Notes: a model not told the origin generated them from the letters alone. Shown: positions 43,892 to 53,743, numbered from the stretch's first letter. The stretch is 64,000 bases of DNA from CAVXTF01 sp963701375 (GCA_963701375.1 CAVOZT010000001.1:124001-188000); one strand, 5' to 3'. Numbers and translations are program-made.

Positions 43892-44728
43892 TCAAGCGGC
43901 GACGTCCTCCAAGAAGGTGGATAGCACTTTCCACCATGCCTCGGGGTTCTCGAATTGCGGCGAGTGGCCGGCATCGGGGATCACGGCCAGACGGGCATCA
44001 GGAATTGCGCTTTGCATCTCGCGCGACGCGTCGACGAACGGCGTGTCCTGCTCGCCGACGATCACGAGCGTCGGCAGGTCCGGCGGCAGATGACGAAGCT
44101 TCTCCAACGAGTCGGGCAAAGTCATCAGCTCGGCCGCGAGCGCGGCGTAAAGATGCGGCGACGCAGCTCGGAACTTGTAGTCCTCGAACTGTGCAAAACC
44201 GGGACGCTCGGCCATGAGCCTGCGGTGCGCGGGAGTGTCGAGGGGAGACTCGCGTCCGAGCAGGATGTCTGCCAAGGCGTCTATTCCGCGTGTCCGCACC
44301 ACCGACACGGCCGCGCTGACCAGCTCCGGGTCGATGGAAGTGACGGCTCCGTGACCGGTGTCCATGAGCACCAGTGCATCGAGACGTTCGGGTGCGCTGA
44401 ACGACACATCCTGGGAGATGAACCCGCCCATGGAGTGACCCAACAGGACGAAATGCGACCAGCCGAGCTGGTCTGCGAGCGACAGGGCGTCGTGGGCGAG
44501 GATGGCGATGGAGTAAGCGTTCTCGGAGTCCGGCTTGGAGCTCTTCCCGTGCCCGCGGTGGTCGGGAGCCACGGCGTGCCACCCGGCCTCGGCAAGAGGG
44601 TCGAGCCATTCCGTGAAGTCCTCTTTTGATCCCGTGAACCCGTGAAGGAGCATCAGAGGCCTTCCGCCGCTTCCGGCCTCTGAGACTTCGAGCTCGATGT
44701 CGTTCACGGTGGTTCTGCGAGATTGCAC
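43892..44728 (-). CDS. Alpha/beta-hydrolase
   Basis: Alpha/beta-hydrolase of 278 residues with a complete triad: nucleophile elbow GHSMGG (about 97-102), Asp in VGEQDTPF and His in DAGHSPQFE. The oxyanion region LLHGFTGS and the motif PDHRGHGKS are typical of C-C bond or ester hydrolases. In steroid pathways this fold opens meta-cleavage products (HsaD), but nothing here proves that role. It precedes the DUF35 gene on the same strand and is divergent from the CMD gene at 44773. Confidence 0.87.
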   Translation of the reverse strand: MQSRRTTVNDIELEVSEAGSGGRPLMLLHGFTGSKEDFTEWLDPLAEAGWHAVAPDHRGHGKSSKPDSENAYSIAILAHDALSLADQLGWSHFVLLGHSMGGFISQDVSFSAPERLDALVLMDTGHGAVTSIDPELVSAAVSVVRTRGIDALADILLGRESPLDTPAHRRLMAERPGFAQFEDYKFRAASPHLYAALAAELMTLPDSLEKLRHLPPDLPTLVIVGEQDTPFVDASREMQSAIPDARLAVIPDAGHSPQFENPEAWWKVLSTFLEDVAA

Positions 44729-44772
44729 GGACCCATACTCCCATCCTGGGAAGGCCTATTAGCTTTGCCGGA

Positions 44773-45321
44773 GTGAAACGTCCCAGCTCACCGAGAGTCG
44801 CTCCCTTACCCGAGAACGAACGCGATCAGGCCGCGAACGACCTGCTCGAAGCGAGCATCCTCTCCGACGCCAACATATTCACGACGCTCGTGCGGGCCCC
44901 CGGCCTGTTCAGGAAGTGGCTCCCGTTCGGAGGCAAGTTGCTGAACGGAAAGCTTCCGGGTCGCGACAGAGAGCTGTTGATCCTGCGAACGGCCTGGAAC
45001 TGCCAGGCGCAATACGAGTGGGGTCAGCACGTGATCATCGGAGGCCGCGAAGGCCTCACCGCGGTCGAGATCAAACGGATCGCTTCGGAAGGTCTCGACG
45101 GGTGGGAAGTGCCTGATGCCGTGCTCTTGCGGGCCGCCGACGAGCTGCACGACGACTGCTGCATCAGCGACGAAACGTGGCTCAACCTTGTTGAGGCGTA
45201 TGACACAGAGCAACTCATCGAGATCCCGATGTTGGTCGGCCACTACCACCTCGTCGCGATGACGCTCAACAGCCTGGGCGTCGCACTCGACGACGGGATC
45301 GAAGGATTCCCGGTTGCCTGA
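44773..45321 (+). CDS. Carboxymuconolactone decarboxylase-family protein
   Basis: CMD-like helical protein of 182 residues (GRDRELLILRTAWNCQAQYEWGQHVIIGGREGL in two parts, then LLRAADELHDDCCISDETW). The CxxC of AhpD is absent; NCQAQYEWGQH suits the group that acts as decarboxylase/isomerase-like or unassigned enzymes in degradation clusters. GTG start. Its last codons overlap the TTG start of the SDR gene, so the two are co-translated. Confidence 0.82.
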   Translation: MKRPSSPRVAPLPENERDQAANDLLEASILSDANIFTTLVRAPGLFRKWLPFGGKLLNGKLPGRDRELLILRTAWNCQAQYEWGQHVIIGGREGLTAVEIKRIASEGLDGWEVPDAVLLRAADELHDDCCISDETWLNLVEAYDTEQLIEIPMLVGHYHLVAMTLNSLGVALDDGIEGFPVA

Positions 45322-46216
45322 ACGCCGAGAACCCGGCCCAGAATCCGGCCCAGAAACCCGGCCAGAACCAAGGCACGGCGTCCTTCCGTCGAGCGCACTG
45401 GGTAAGGCATCCGGTTCGGGTCGCCTCGCTTCTAGGCGCGTCCTCGTAGTCGGTGCAGGAACGCGCCCGAGCCCCGACGCACACGACGCCGACGTTTCCG
45501 ACGACCCTGACGACCGCCCTGTCGGAAACGGTCGCGCTATCTCTGTGCTCGCAGCCCGAGAAGGCGCCTCGGTCGCGTGCCTCGACCTCGACCGATCGGC
45601 GGCTCGAGCTACCGCAGACCTCGTCGAAGCAGAAGGTGCGAGGGCGGTCGTGCTCGCAGGCGATGCCGCAGACCCGGATGCGGTCAACGATCTCGTCGGC
45701 GAGGCCGAGGCCGCGCTCGGGGCGATCGACGGACTGGTGCTGAATGTCGGGATCGGCAAGGGAGCCGGACTCTCGGGGACGACACCACAGGACTGGGACG
45801 AGACCTTCGCCATCGACGTGCGCTCACACTTCTTGGCTTGCCAGGCGGCGCTTCCGTCGATGCCGGAAGGTGGTTCCATCGTTTTCATCGGTTCTGTCGC
45901 GGGGCTGAGGCCCGGTAGCAGGATCCCTGCTTACGACTCAGCCAAGGCGGCGCTCGGCGGACTCTGCCGCCACGTGGCTGCCGAAGGCGCACGCCGCGGG
46001 GTCCGCGCCAATCTGGTCGCACCCGGACTGATCGACACGCCCCTCGGGAGGTGGGCCTCAGCTGGTAGGCCCTCGAGGACGAGAACACCCGTGCCATTGG
46101 GACGCGAGGGCACCGCGTGGGAGGTGGCCGAGGCCGTTGTTTGGCTGCTTTCGGAGCGCTCGAGCTACGTGACCGGTCAGATCCTCGCCGTCGACGGTGG
46201 GCTCAGCACCCTCTGA
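45314..46216 (+). CDS. Short-chain dehydrogenase/reductase with interrupted cofactor loop
   Basis: SDR of 300 residues. The Gly-rich loop is split: VVGAGTRPSPD, about 18 acidic residues, then VGNGRAIS. Such GAGTRP...GNGRAI loops occur in an actinobacterial SDR subgroup. NVGIG replaces NNAG. The catalytic Ser (FIGSVAG) and YDSAK are present, and the end GQILAVDGGLS is typical. The first 40 residues are Pro/Arg-rich. TTG start at 45314 inside the CMD gene end. Likely oxidises a hydroxy-acyl or steroid alcohol in the same pathway. Confidence 0.83.
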   Translation: MPERREPGPESGPETRPEPRHGVLPSSALGKASGSGRLASRRVLVVGAGTRPSPDAHDADVSDDPDDRPVGNGRAISVLAAREGASVACLDLDRSAARATADLVEAEGARAVVLAGDAADPDAVNDLVGEAEAALGAIDGLVLNVGIGKGAGLSGTTPQDWDETFAIDVRSHFLACQAALPSMPEGGSIVFIGSVAGLRPGSRIPAYDSAKAALGGLCRHVAAEGARRGVRANLVAPGLIDTPLGRWASAGRPSRTRTPVPLGREGTAWEVAEAVVWLLSERSSYVTGQILAVDGGLSTL

Positions 46217-46227
46217 CGGCCCTCGCC

Positions 46228-47388
46228 TCAGCGCCGGAGCAGAAGCGCGCTCGTCGGCACCCCTTCACCGGACGTGACGAGACAGGTCTCTGCGCCGTCG
46301 ACCTGAGAGGTCGACGTCCCTCGCATCTGCTTCACGCCCTCGTTGATGAGGTTGAAGCCGTGGACGTACGCCTCGGAGAGTCCCCCGCCCGAAGTGTTGA
46401 CGGGCAAAGAACCCGTGCCCCACTCAAGGTTGCCGTTCTCGCTGAACGCGGCCGCCTCACCGCGTTCACAGAACCCGTAGCCCTCGAGCGAGAGAAGGAT
46501 GAGAGGGGTGAAGGCGTCGTAGAGCTGAGCCACGTGCACGTCTTTGGGGCCGAACTCCGCGTTCGCCCAAAGTCGCCTGGCGCAGGCCCACGCCGGTCCG
46601 GTCAACGGGTCGTCGTTGAAGAAGTTGACCATCGTCTGATGCTGCGGGGGGAGGCCTTGCGCGAACGCGTGGATGTACGCAGGAGGCTGCTTCAGGTCCT
46701 TGGCGCGTTCTGCGGAGACGATCACGCACGCGAGCGCCCCGTCGGTCTCGAGACAGTTGTCGAAGAGGCAGAGGGGCTCGGAGATCCAGCGAGCCGCCAT
46801 GTAGTCGTCGCGGGTCATGGGCTTGGAGTACATGATTGCGGCAGGGTTCCGGTTGGCGTGTCGCCTCGCGGCGATCGCCACGTTCGCCAGGTGCTCGCGG
46901 CCTGCCCCGTACTCGTGCATGTAGCGGCGAGTGAGCATCGCGATCTCGTCTACTGGTCGGAGCATCCCGTAAGGACGGGTCCAGACTCCGGGCACCCTCA
47001 GCTGGACCGAGGTGCTCGACCACGGACGGGGGCCGGAGCCACGCTTGCGGGAGCGCCATGCGACTGCGACCTCGGCCTGTCCCGTTGCTACCGCCATCGC
47101 CGCCTGGCCCACGACTCCACAACCCGCGCCGCCGCCGTAGCCGACCTGGCTGAAGTACGTGATGTCGCCGCACCCCACGTTGCGTGCGATCTCGACCTCC
47201 TCTGTCGACTCCATCGTGTAAGAGGCGAGGGCTCCGATCTCAGAAGGGTCGATGCCGGCGTCCGCGCACGCGTCGACGATCACCTGACATGCAAGCTCGG
47301 CCTCGCTCGGACCAAGCGACTTCGAGAAGTCGGTCTGGGCGATTCCCACGATGGCGGTGGAATCGCGGAACGCCACGGCAGGGCTCAT
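46228..47388 (-). CDS. Ltp2-like steroid side-chain aldolase (thiolase fold)
   Basis: Thiolase-fold protein of 386 residues lacking the thiolase Cys. The blocks YGGGAGCGVVGQAAMAVATG, LYDAFTPLILLSLEGYGF and NTSGGGLSEAYVHGFNLI match Ltp2 retro-aldolases, including the two conserved Tyr (LYDAF and SEAY) used instead of Cys/His chemistry. Ltp2 with a DUF35 partner releases propionyl-CoA from the 17-hydroxy C22 steroid CoA. The DUF35 protein at 43282 is a candidate partner. Start ATG 47388 overlaps the upstream membrane-protein stop (ATGA). Assignment to Ltp2 over other Ltp members is from memory of the motifs. Confidence 0.85.
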   Translation of the reverse strand: MSPAVAFRDSTAIVGIAQTDFSKSLGPSEAELACQVIVDACADAGIDPSEIGALASYTMESTEEVEIARNVGCGDITYFSQVGYGGGAGCGVVGQAAMAVATGQAEVAVAWRSRKRGSGPRPWSSTSVQLRVPGVWTRPYGMLRPVDEIAMLTRRYMHEYGAGREHLANVAIAARRHANRNPAAIMYSKPMTRDDYMAARWISEPLCLFDNCLETDGALACVIVSAERAKDLKQPPAYIHAFAQGLPPQHQTMVNFFNDDPLTGPAWACARRLWANAEFGPKDVHVAQLYDAFTPLILLSLEGYGFCERGEAAAFSENGNLEWGTGSLPVNTSGGGLSEAYVHGFNLINEGVKQMRGTSTSQVDGAETCLVTSGEGVPTSALLLRR

Positions 47389-48827
47389 CGACGCACCCTA
47401 GGCAACGGCCCCGTCTCCGCGCTAAAGCGCTCAGGAAGCGGGAGCTCGGCGGAGTCGTTCCGCCGGAACGCCCCGAGTGCGCCTATGAGCAAGAAGAGGA
47501 GAATCGCGAGTCGCGTCTGGACTGATCCTTCCACCATGTGCCTTGTGACCTCTTGGCCGTCGCCCTGCCAAGCGAGCAGCATGGAAACGGGCCCGAGCGC
47601 CCCGAGAATCCCCACGACCCATAGCTCTCTCCGCCAGGCCGAACGCCTCCACGCGAATGCGAGGGCTACCGCGAGCGTGGCGAGCTCGCCCCAGAAACCG
47701 GGGAAAAGGATCCGGTCGAGGAGGCTGGTCGAGGCGCGCTGAGACGCTGAGTAGAAGCCGATGTCGCCGTTCGCATTGTTGAAGGTCAGTGGAGGCTTGA
47801 CGAACGGCCCTCCCAGTAAGAACCCAGGGTGTTCGACGAGCCAGAGCGCGCAGGTGCGAGGTCCGGCGGCGGTGATCCAGCGGCTCAGTGCTGCAAATTC
47901 GGTCGCCTGCAGGTCCACGCCGACAACCGTTGCGTTGTCGGGAACCGGTGCAATCTGGTCGGCAGCCCTGTCGATCAGAGAGGCGTCCGGCATGCCGTGA
48001 TGCGCGAACCATGCGACACGATCGGGATACGGGAAGATCCTCACGATCAGGATGTCGGTGACGTTCTCGATGTGGCGCTGTTCCACGACGACGGCGGGCA
48101 CCTCGACGACGAGCGCCAGGGCTACGAGTGCGCCACCGAGTGCGGCGAGACGCCGGCTCGAGCGACGCCGATCGAGGCGACTCGTCAAATCGGCCGGATC
48201 GACGTATCGCGACCTTGCGTTGTGTTCCAAGAGCGCTAAGGCCGAAGAAGCGGCCAGGGCCGCAATGCCGACGAGCGCGATCGTCCAGATGTCCTCGTCG
48301 CGGGTGAGCGCGAAAACCGCCGCCGCGCAGAGAAGCGCCACTGCGTCTAGACGGGCCGACGTGCGGATGTAGCGGATCGAGAAGGCGAAGATCGTCGCAA
48401 GAGACGCGAGTGCGAGGCTTTCGGACAGAACGGACCAGTCCCATTCGGTGACCGGCAACGTGCAAGCGAACGCGAGCACGGCAGTCGTCGCGAGCACCTG
48501 ACGCCATCGGTTTCGGGCCAGGGCGCCGACGGTGAACGCGAGGAAGCCCCACGCAATTACGGCGAGTGTCGTCTGGACCAAGACGAACGATGTCGGCGAA
48601 CCCGTGAGCTTCCAGAGAAGTGGCGCAATCGGCGGGCGTGATCCCGCCCAGAAAGCGGAGCTCAGAAGCGGATGAGCAGCTACCGACTCGTAGGCGAGCG
48701 AGTCCGCCCAGACGCCTTGCGGGGACAGCAGCGCCTGCCAGAACCGGAAGGCGGCGAAGCCCCCTAGACCGGCGACGATCAGGACTTCGGTTGCCCACGG
48801 AGCGCGGATTCTCTTTCCCGCCGGCAC
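47385..48827 (-). CDS. Polytopic membrane protein, GT-C glycosyltransferase-like
   Basis: Integral membrane protein of 480 residues with about ten helices. The first outside loop (LSPQGVWADSLAYESVAAHPLL) has an acidic residue placed as in GT-C glycosyltransferases. The region ALLCAAAVFALTRDEDIWTIALVGI and the terminal LAILLFLLIGALG are helices. I do not recognise a characterised family. Its stop overlaps the Ltp2-like start (ATGA), which suggests cotranscription, although a functional link to steroid cleavage is not obvious. Confidence 0.72.
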   Translation of the reverse strand: MPAGKRIRAPWATEVLIVAGLGGFAAFRFWQALLSPQGVWADSLAYESVAAHPLLSSAFWAGSRPPIAPLLWKLTGSPTSFVLVQTTLAVIAWGFLAFTVGALARNRWRQVLATTAVLAFACTLPVTEWDWSVLSESLALASLATIFAFSIRYIRTSARLDAVALLCAAAVFALTRDEDIWTIALVGIAALAASSALALLEHNARSRYVDPADLTSRLDRRRSSRRLAALGGALVALALVVEVPAVVVEQRHIENVTDILIVRIFPYPDRVAWFAHHGMPDASLIDRAADQIAPVPDNATVVGVDLQATEFAALSRWITAAGPRTCALWLVEHPGFLLGGPFVKPPLTFNNANGDIGFYSASQRASTSLLDRILFPGFWGELATLAVALAFAWRRSAWRRELWVVGILGALGPVSMLLAWQGDGQEVTRHMVEGSVQTRLAILLFLLIGALGAFRRNDSAELPLPERFSAETGPLPRVRR

Positions 48828-48848
48828 CGACAGCGGAGCGTACTTGGG

Positions 48849-49349
48849 CTATGCGCCCGCTCCCGCTCCCGGTTCGCTTCGTCCTCGCCGGGCGACTGTC
48901 CGCGCGAGGATCCCGAGCGTGGCACGCAGCGCTCCCTCGGAGATGACCGGGAAGATGCCGGCGTCCTTCCAGACCGGGTCGATGTTCGACCAGTCGTAGT
49001 AAGAGGTGACGAGCGTCCCGCCGTCGGTCGGTTCGAGCCTGTAGCCGTAGACATGACCTATCTGTGGGCGGATCTGACCCAGGATCGTCCATGCGATCTC
49101 ACGGTCAGGGACGAACTCGGTGATCGTGACGGTCACGTCGTAGAGGCCCATCGGGTAGTCGTTCAAAGCCTCACGGTCCATGTGGACCACGAAGCTGTCG
49201 CCGACGGCCTTGACGGGTTCGCCCGTCGCGTCCATCAGCATCCCTGAGCTGTCGATCTCGACGTGTCCGTGCGGGTCGGACAGCACCCCGAAGATCGCCC
49301 CAGGGCTCGCCGCGATCGTGCGCTCGACCTCAATCCGTTCGCTCGTCAT
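48849..49349 (-). CDS. SRPBCC (START-like) family protein
   Basis: Small ligand-binding or cyclase-like protein of 166 residues with the START-fold pattern: IEVERTIAASPGAIFGVLSDPHGH, GDSFVVHMD, VTITEFVPDREIAWTI and YDWSNIDPVWKDAGIFPVISEGALRATL. ATG at 49349 preferred; the frame stays open further upstream over sequence that shadows the divergent promoter region. It is divergent from the aldehyde dehydrogenase, with the operator-like dyad at 49436-49450 between them. Confidence 0.8.
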   Translation of the reverse strand: MTSERIEVERTIAASPGAIFGVLSDPHGHVEIDSSGMLMDATGEPVKAVGDSFVVHMDREALNDYPMGLYDVTVTITEFVPDREIAWTILGQIRPQIGHVYGYRLEPTDGGTLVTSYYDWSNIDPVWKDAGIFPVISEGALRATLGILARTVARRGRSEPGAGAGA

Positions 49350-49435
49350 CCAGGCATCCTGCCACTGCCCGGCTCGTCGTGGCCGTCCCGGCGCTCCGCT
49401 GCTCCGCGGTGGTTCGGCTACCGTCTTCGGGGCAC

Positions 49436-49450
49436 CTGACGTCGCGTCAG
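49436..49450. promoter_or_regulatory. Operator-like dyad CTGACGTCGCGTCAG
   Basis: Perfect CTGAC arms with a 5-bp spacer, the same design as 20827 and 33573. It lies in the divergent gap between the SRPBCC gene (start 49349) and the aldehyde dehydrogenase (start 49497), 47 bp before the latter. Confidence 0.5.
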
Positions 49451-49496
49451 AAAGTGCGTGCGTCGCAGCAGGACCAAGAGCGAGAGGCAAGTGCAG

Positions 49497-50972
49497 ATGA
49501 CGAATCCCCGATCCCAGGTCGAAGAGCGCCAGTTGCTTGTCGGGGGCAAGTGGACAGAGGCATCCGGCGGGACCTACGAGATCGTCAACCCGGCGACGGA
49601 GCAGCCGGTCGGACAAGCTCCCGACGCCACCCCGGCCGACGCCGAGGCCGCTGCGGCTGCGGCTCGTGACGCCCTCCCCGGCTGGGCCGCGACGCCACAG
49701 CGAGAACGCCTAGCGTTGATGGCCAAGGCATCGGAGGCGATCAGGCAGCGCGCGGCGGACCTGGTCCCGCTCGTCATTGCCGAGACCGGCGCGACGCTCG
49801 CAGTCGGTTCGAGCATGCAGGTGACGGTTGCCGCCACGCGCTTCGCGCGCTACTCGCAGGATCAGCGCCACGTCGCCGAGCGCACCCTTCCACCTCAGGT
49901 GGCCCAAGCCACCCCGCTTGCACCCGGTGGGCTCGTGAACGCCCTGGCCGTTCGCCAGCCGGCGGGCGTGGTTGCGTGCATCACGTCGTACAACTTCCCG
50001 CTCGTGAACATGGCCGGCAAGGTGGCCCCAGCGCTCGCGATGGGAAACACCGTCGTCGTGAAGCCCGCTCCGCAGGACCCACTCGCAGTGGTCGAGCTCG
50101 TGCGCATCCTCGACGAGGTCGGCTTTCCTCCCGGGGTCGTGAACCTGGTCGTGAGCAAGGGGGCCGACGCAGCGGCCCGCCTGGTCGACTCGCCGGACGT
50201 CGACATGATCAGCTTCACGGGCTCCACACAAACCGGGGTCCGCATTGCAGAAGCCGGCGCCCGGACGATGAAGCGAATGCTTCTCGAGTTGGGTGGCAAG
50301 GGCGCGTGCCTCGTGCTCGACGATGCGGACGTGAAGGGCGCGATCGGCTGCATCGGCTCCACATGGTCGTTCCACTCCGGGCAGATCTGCACGGCGCCGA
50401 CGCGCGCCATCGTTCACAGGAGCTTGTTCGATCAGGTACTCGATGGTCTGAACAAGTATGCGGGCGCGCTCAAGGTCGGCGACCCGACCGAGAGGGACAC
50501 GGTCGTCGGTCCGTTGATCTCAGGAGTGCAGCGCGATCGCGTGGAGGCTCACATCTCGGACGGACGCGGCGAGGGCGCCGAGCTCGTCGCAGGCGGAGGG
50601 AGGCCGGCGCATCTGGAGCGCGGTTTCTATGTCGAGCCGACGCTCCTCTTGGGAAACAACGACATGAGAGTCGCTCGCGAGGAGATCTTCGGTCCTGTCG
50701 TCGTGGCGATTCCCTTCGACGACGAGGAGGAGGGCGTGGCGCTTTCGAACGACAGCGACTTCGGGCTCTACGACTATGTCTTCTCGTCGGACACGTCGCG
50801 TGCCTACCGGGTTGCTCGACAGCTGCGCGCCGGGCACGTCGGGATCAACACCGCGCAACGAAACCACGAGGCGCCATTCGGCGGTTTCAAACTCTCGGGA
50901 GTAGGCCGCGACGGAGGGGACTTCGGACTCGAGGCGTACTCGGAGATGCAGTCAATCGTCTGGTCGAGCTGA
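49497..50972 (+). CDS. NAD(P)-dependent aldehyde dehydrogenase
   Basis: Aldehyde dehydrogenase of 491 residues with complete catalytic elements: Asn in ITSYNFPLVNMAGK, Glu in LLELGGKGACLVL and Cys in HSGQICTAPTRAI, plus the cofactor loop FTGSTQTG and the C-terminal PFGGFKLSGVGRDGG. It oxidises an aldehyde, here perhaps one released during side-chain degradation. ATG 49497 chosen; an upstream frame opening at 49458 is weaker. Preceded by the CTGAC dyad and followed on the same strand by the amidohydrolase and cyclase genes. Confidence 0.94.
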   Translation: MTNPRSQVEERQLLVGGKWTEASGGTYEIVNPATEQPVGQAPDATPADAEAAAAAARDALPGWAATPQRERLALMAKASEAIRQRAADLVPLVIAETGATLAVGSSMQVTVAATRFARYSQDQRHVAERTLPPQVAQATPLAPGGLVNALAVRQPAGVVACITSYNFPLVNMAGKVAPALAMGNTVVVKPAPQDPLAVVELVRILDEVGFPPGVVNLVVSKGADAAARLVDSPDVDMISFTGSTQTGVRIAEAGARTMKRMLLELGGKGACLVLDDADVKGAIGCIGSTWSFHSGQICTAPTRAIVHRSLFDQVLDGLNKYAGALKVGDPTERDTVVGPLISGVQRDRVEAHISDGRGEGAELVAGGGRPAHLERGFYVEPTLLLGNNDMRVAREEIFGPVVVAIPFDDEEEGVALSNDSDFGLYDYVFSSDTSRAYRVARQLRAGHVGINTAQRNHEAPFGGFKLSGVGRDGGDFGLEAYSEMQSIVWSS

Positions 50973-51006
50973 CAATGCCTCGGCACTCGAAGACGGAGGG
51001 ATACAC

Positions 51007-52741
51007 ATGAGCACATTCGACCTTGCTGTGATGGGCGGCATCGTTGTCGACGGCAGTGGTCTGGAACGTCGGCGCGGCGACGTCGGTGTGAAGGACGGCC
51101 GGATCGCGAGGATCGGATTTGTCGACCCCGGCGATGCCGACGAGGTGATCGACGCCGACGGGCTTCACGTCGCACCGGGGATCGTCGACGCGCACACCCA
51201 TTACGACCCGCAGCTTACGTTCGAGCCGTATGCCACCTCGTCGTGCTACCACGGCGTCACGACTGTGCTCGCCGGGAACTGCGGCTTCTCCGTTGCGCCG
51301 AACCTGCCGGATCAGCGCGACTTCTTGGCGAGGATGTTCGCACGGGTAGAGGGCATGTCACCGGTCGCACTGTCGGCCGTCGACTGGGGATTCGAGTCGT
51401 TCCCCGAGTTCCTTCAAAGTCGCGAGTCTCGGCTCGGCGTGAACATGGCCTGCTACGTCGGTCATTCGGCTGTCCGCAGGACTGTGATGAAAGAGGCCGG
51501 TTCCGAGCGCGAAGCGACGGCGGACGAGATCGAGCAGATGAGGAAGATCGTCGAGGACGCGATGGATGCGGGTGCGGCGGGATTCAGCTCGTCTCACGGG
51601 CCGACTCAGCTCGACGGCGACGACGTGCCGGTCCCGAGCCGCTTCTCGTCGATGGGAGAGCTCGAGGTTTTGTGCCGCGAGGCGGGAAGGCATCGCGGAG
51701 GGTCTCTCAGCTATCTGCACCGCAGCTCCATAGGCGGCCTCGACGCCGAGGACAAGGAGCTGCTGTTCCGGCTCGGGACGATTTCCCGTCTGCCGATCAT
51801 CCTCCAGGGTCTGGGTGGACGCTCCAAGGTCGACGTGCCCGGGAGCTGACTGGGACTCGGTCGTCAAATGGATCGAAGAGTCCGGACGCGAGGGGGTCGG
51901 TATCTATTCGTTGCTGCGCAACCACCCGTTCGACCGCGATTTCGACTTCGTGCGCGGCACGAACCTTTACGAGGGCGTGCCTTCTTGGCATCCAGTCGCT
52001 AAGGCCGGGCCGTCGGTGGAGGAGAAGCTCGCGTTGCTCCACGACGAGGGTCTTCGCAACGCCATGCGGACAGGAGTCGAGAATCCGAACAAGGACGGAG
52101 CGAAGGGCTCGACCTTGCCGCCTCCCGGTTGGAAGGTCGTGTACGTGGACGAGGTCGCGAAGCCCGAGCACGACAAGCTGTTGAACCGCTCGATCGCCGA
52201 CATCGCCTCGGAGCAAGGCGTCACCCCGGCCGACGCAATGCTCGACCTCGCGGTGGACGAGAACCTACAGACCGTCTTCCGTTACGTGAGCAAGAACCGC
52301 ACGTGGGAAGAGGTGGTCGCCGCCGGCCAGAAGCACCCGGCGATGATCATCGGCGTCTCCGACGGGGGCGCCCATCTGGACCGCGACGACGGAGCCGATT
52401 GGTCGACCGCGTTCTTGGCCTTCTGGGTCCGCGAGAAGAATCTGTGGTCGCTGGAAGAGGGGATAAGGCAACTCACTCAGGTCCCGGCGGCACTTCTCGG
52501 GTTCGTCGACCGCGGGATGCTATTGCCGGGATACTGGGCCGACATGTTCATCTTCGATCCCGACACGATCTCACTCGTCTCCAAGAAGCAGGTCCACGAC
52601 TTCCCGGGCGGCGAGGCCCGGTACTCCGCTCGTCCTCAGGGAGTTGCTTGGACGATCGTGAACGGCGTGCCGATCGTGAAGGGAAGTGAGGTGCTGACGG
52701 GCAACCTGCCAGGCCAGGTGGTGCGGCCCGGCGTGGGGTGA
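51007..52741 (+). CDS. N-acyl-D-amino-acid deacylase-like amidohydrolase (frame broken)
   Basis: D-aminoacylase-family amidohydrolase of about 577 residues when read through one frame break. The first frame (metal motif DAHTHYDPQ at about 62-70, then TVLAGNCGFS) ends at 51849 after SKVDVPG. The next frame continues ADWDSVVKWIEESGREGVG and runs to 52741 with the metal Asp region GVSDGGAHLDRDD and the C-terminal GYWADMFIFD. One extra G in 51841-51843 explains the break. In actinobacteria these proteins often lie in degradation clusters with no proven substrate. The stop overlaps the cyclase start (GTGA). Confidence 0.85.
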
Positions 52742-53675
52742 GCCCATCGGCGCGGTTCTCCGAGGTGGCGGCCAAGGTTCGCAACTGGGGCCGCTGGGGA
52801 CGCGACGATCAACTCGGGACGCTGAACTTGGTGGACGACGAGGTGCGCCGACGTGCCGCCTCGTGCGTCCGATCGGGGCGCGCGCGATCGCGCTAGGACT
52901 CGAGCTTTCGGAGAGGCACGGCATCCAGTCGGGAATCATTCCCGGACGATTGAATCCGGTTCGAACGCTCACCCACCTGAACACTCCGTTGTCCGACGAC
53001 CCGGACTGGATCTGCTCGAACGAGGACATCGTCATCATGGGGACCCAGGCGGCGACTCACTGGGACGCTCTGTCACACGTGAGCTATGGCGGGTTCCTGT
53101 ACAACGGGCACCCAGCTTCGGCGGTGACCGCCGCCGGTGCGTCTCGGTGTGGGATTCATCTCGTGCGAACTCTCGTCAGCAGGGGCGTACTCCTGGACGT
53201 GGCCCGCGCCAAGGGAGTCGACGTCCTCGACCCGGGTTACCCGATCCAGCCCGAGGACCTCGATGCGGCGTGCGCATTGGGCCGCGTGTCGGTCGAGTCG
53301 GGCGACATCGTTCTCGTGAGGACCGGGCAGATGGCGCATCTCCGATCGGCGCAGAGGGACCTCGTCCGGTACGCGTGGCCGAGCCCGGGTCTGACGATGT
53401 CGACCGCGGAGTGGTTCCACTCGCACGCGGTCGCAGCGGTTGCGACGGACACGCTCCCGCTCGAGGTATTTCCGGGGGAAGAAGAGGGCACCTTCCTTCC
53501 GGTCCATCTGCTCCACCTCGTCGAGATGGGCATGACCCAAGGGCAGAACTGGGTGCTCGACGAGCTCGCCGACGACTGCGCGGACGACGGCGTGTATGCA
53601 TTCCTGCTCGACGCCAGCCCCCTGCCGTTTCTCGACGGGACCGGGTCTCCGCTCAATCCCGTCGCGGTGAAGTAG
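52738..53675 (+). CDS. Cyclase-family (kynurenine formamidase-like) hydrolase (frame broken)
   Basis: Metal-dependent cyclase-family hydrolase of about 312 residues. The GTG at 52738 overlaps the previous stop. The first 50 residues (NWGRWGRDDQLGTLNLVDDE) are in one frame up to a TAG at 52894. The rest (AIALGLELSERHGIQSG, the metal motif THWDALSHV, STAEWFHSHAVAAVATD) is in another. The break lies in the alternating GC run 52877-52886 and is cured by removing two bases or adding one. Relatives hydrolyse cyclic or formylated compounds; the substrate here is unknown. Confidence 0.83.
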
Positions 53676-53743
53676 CGCGGCCCCGGCTCGGGTGAGTAGG
53701 ACTCGACCTCGGCTGAGCAGGTACCGACCTCGGTTGCATTTTT

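Noticed and set aside
46117..47742. A 541-codon open frame on the plus strand
   Set aside because: Antisense to the Ltp2-like and membrane-protein genes, with no recognisable protein features.
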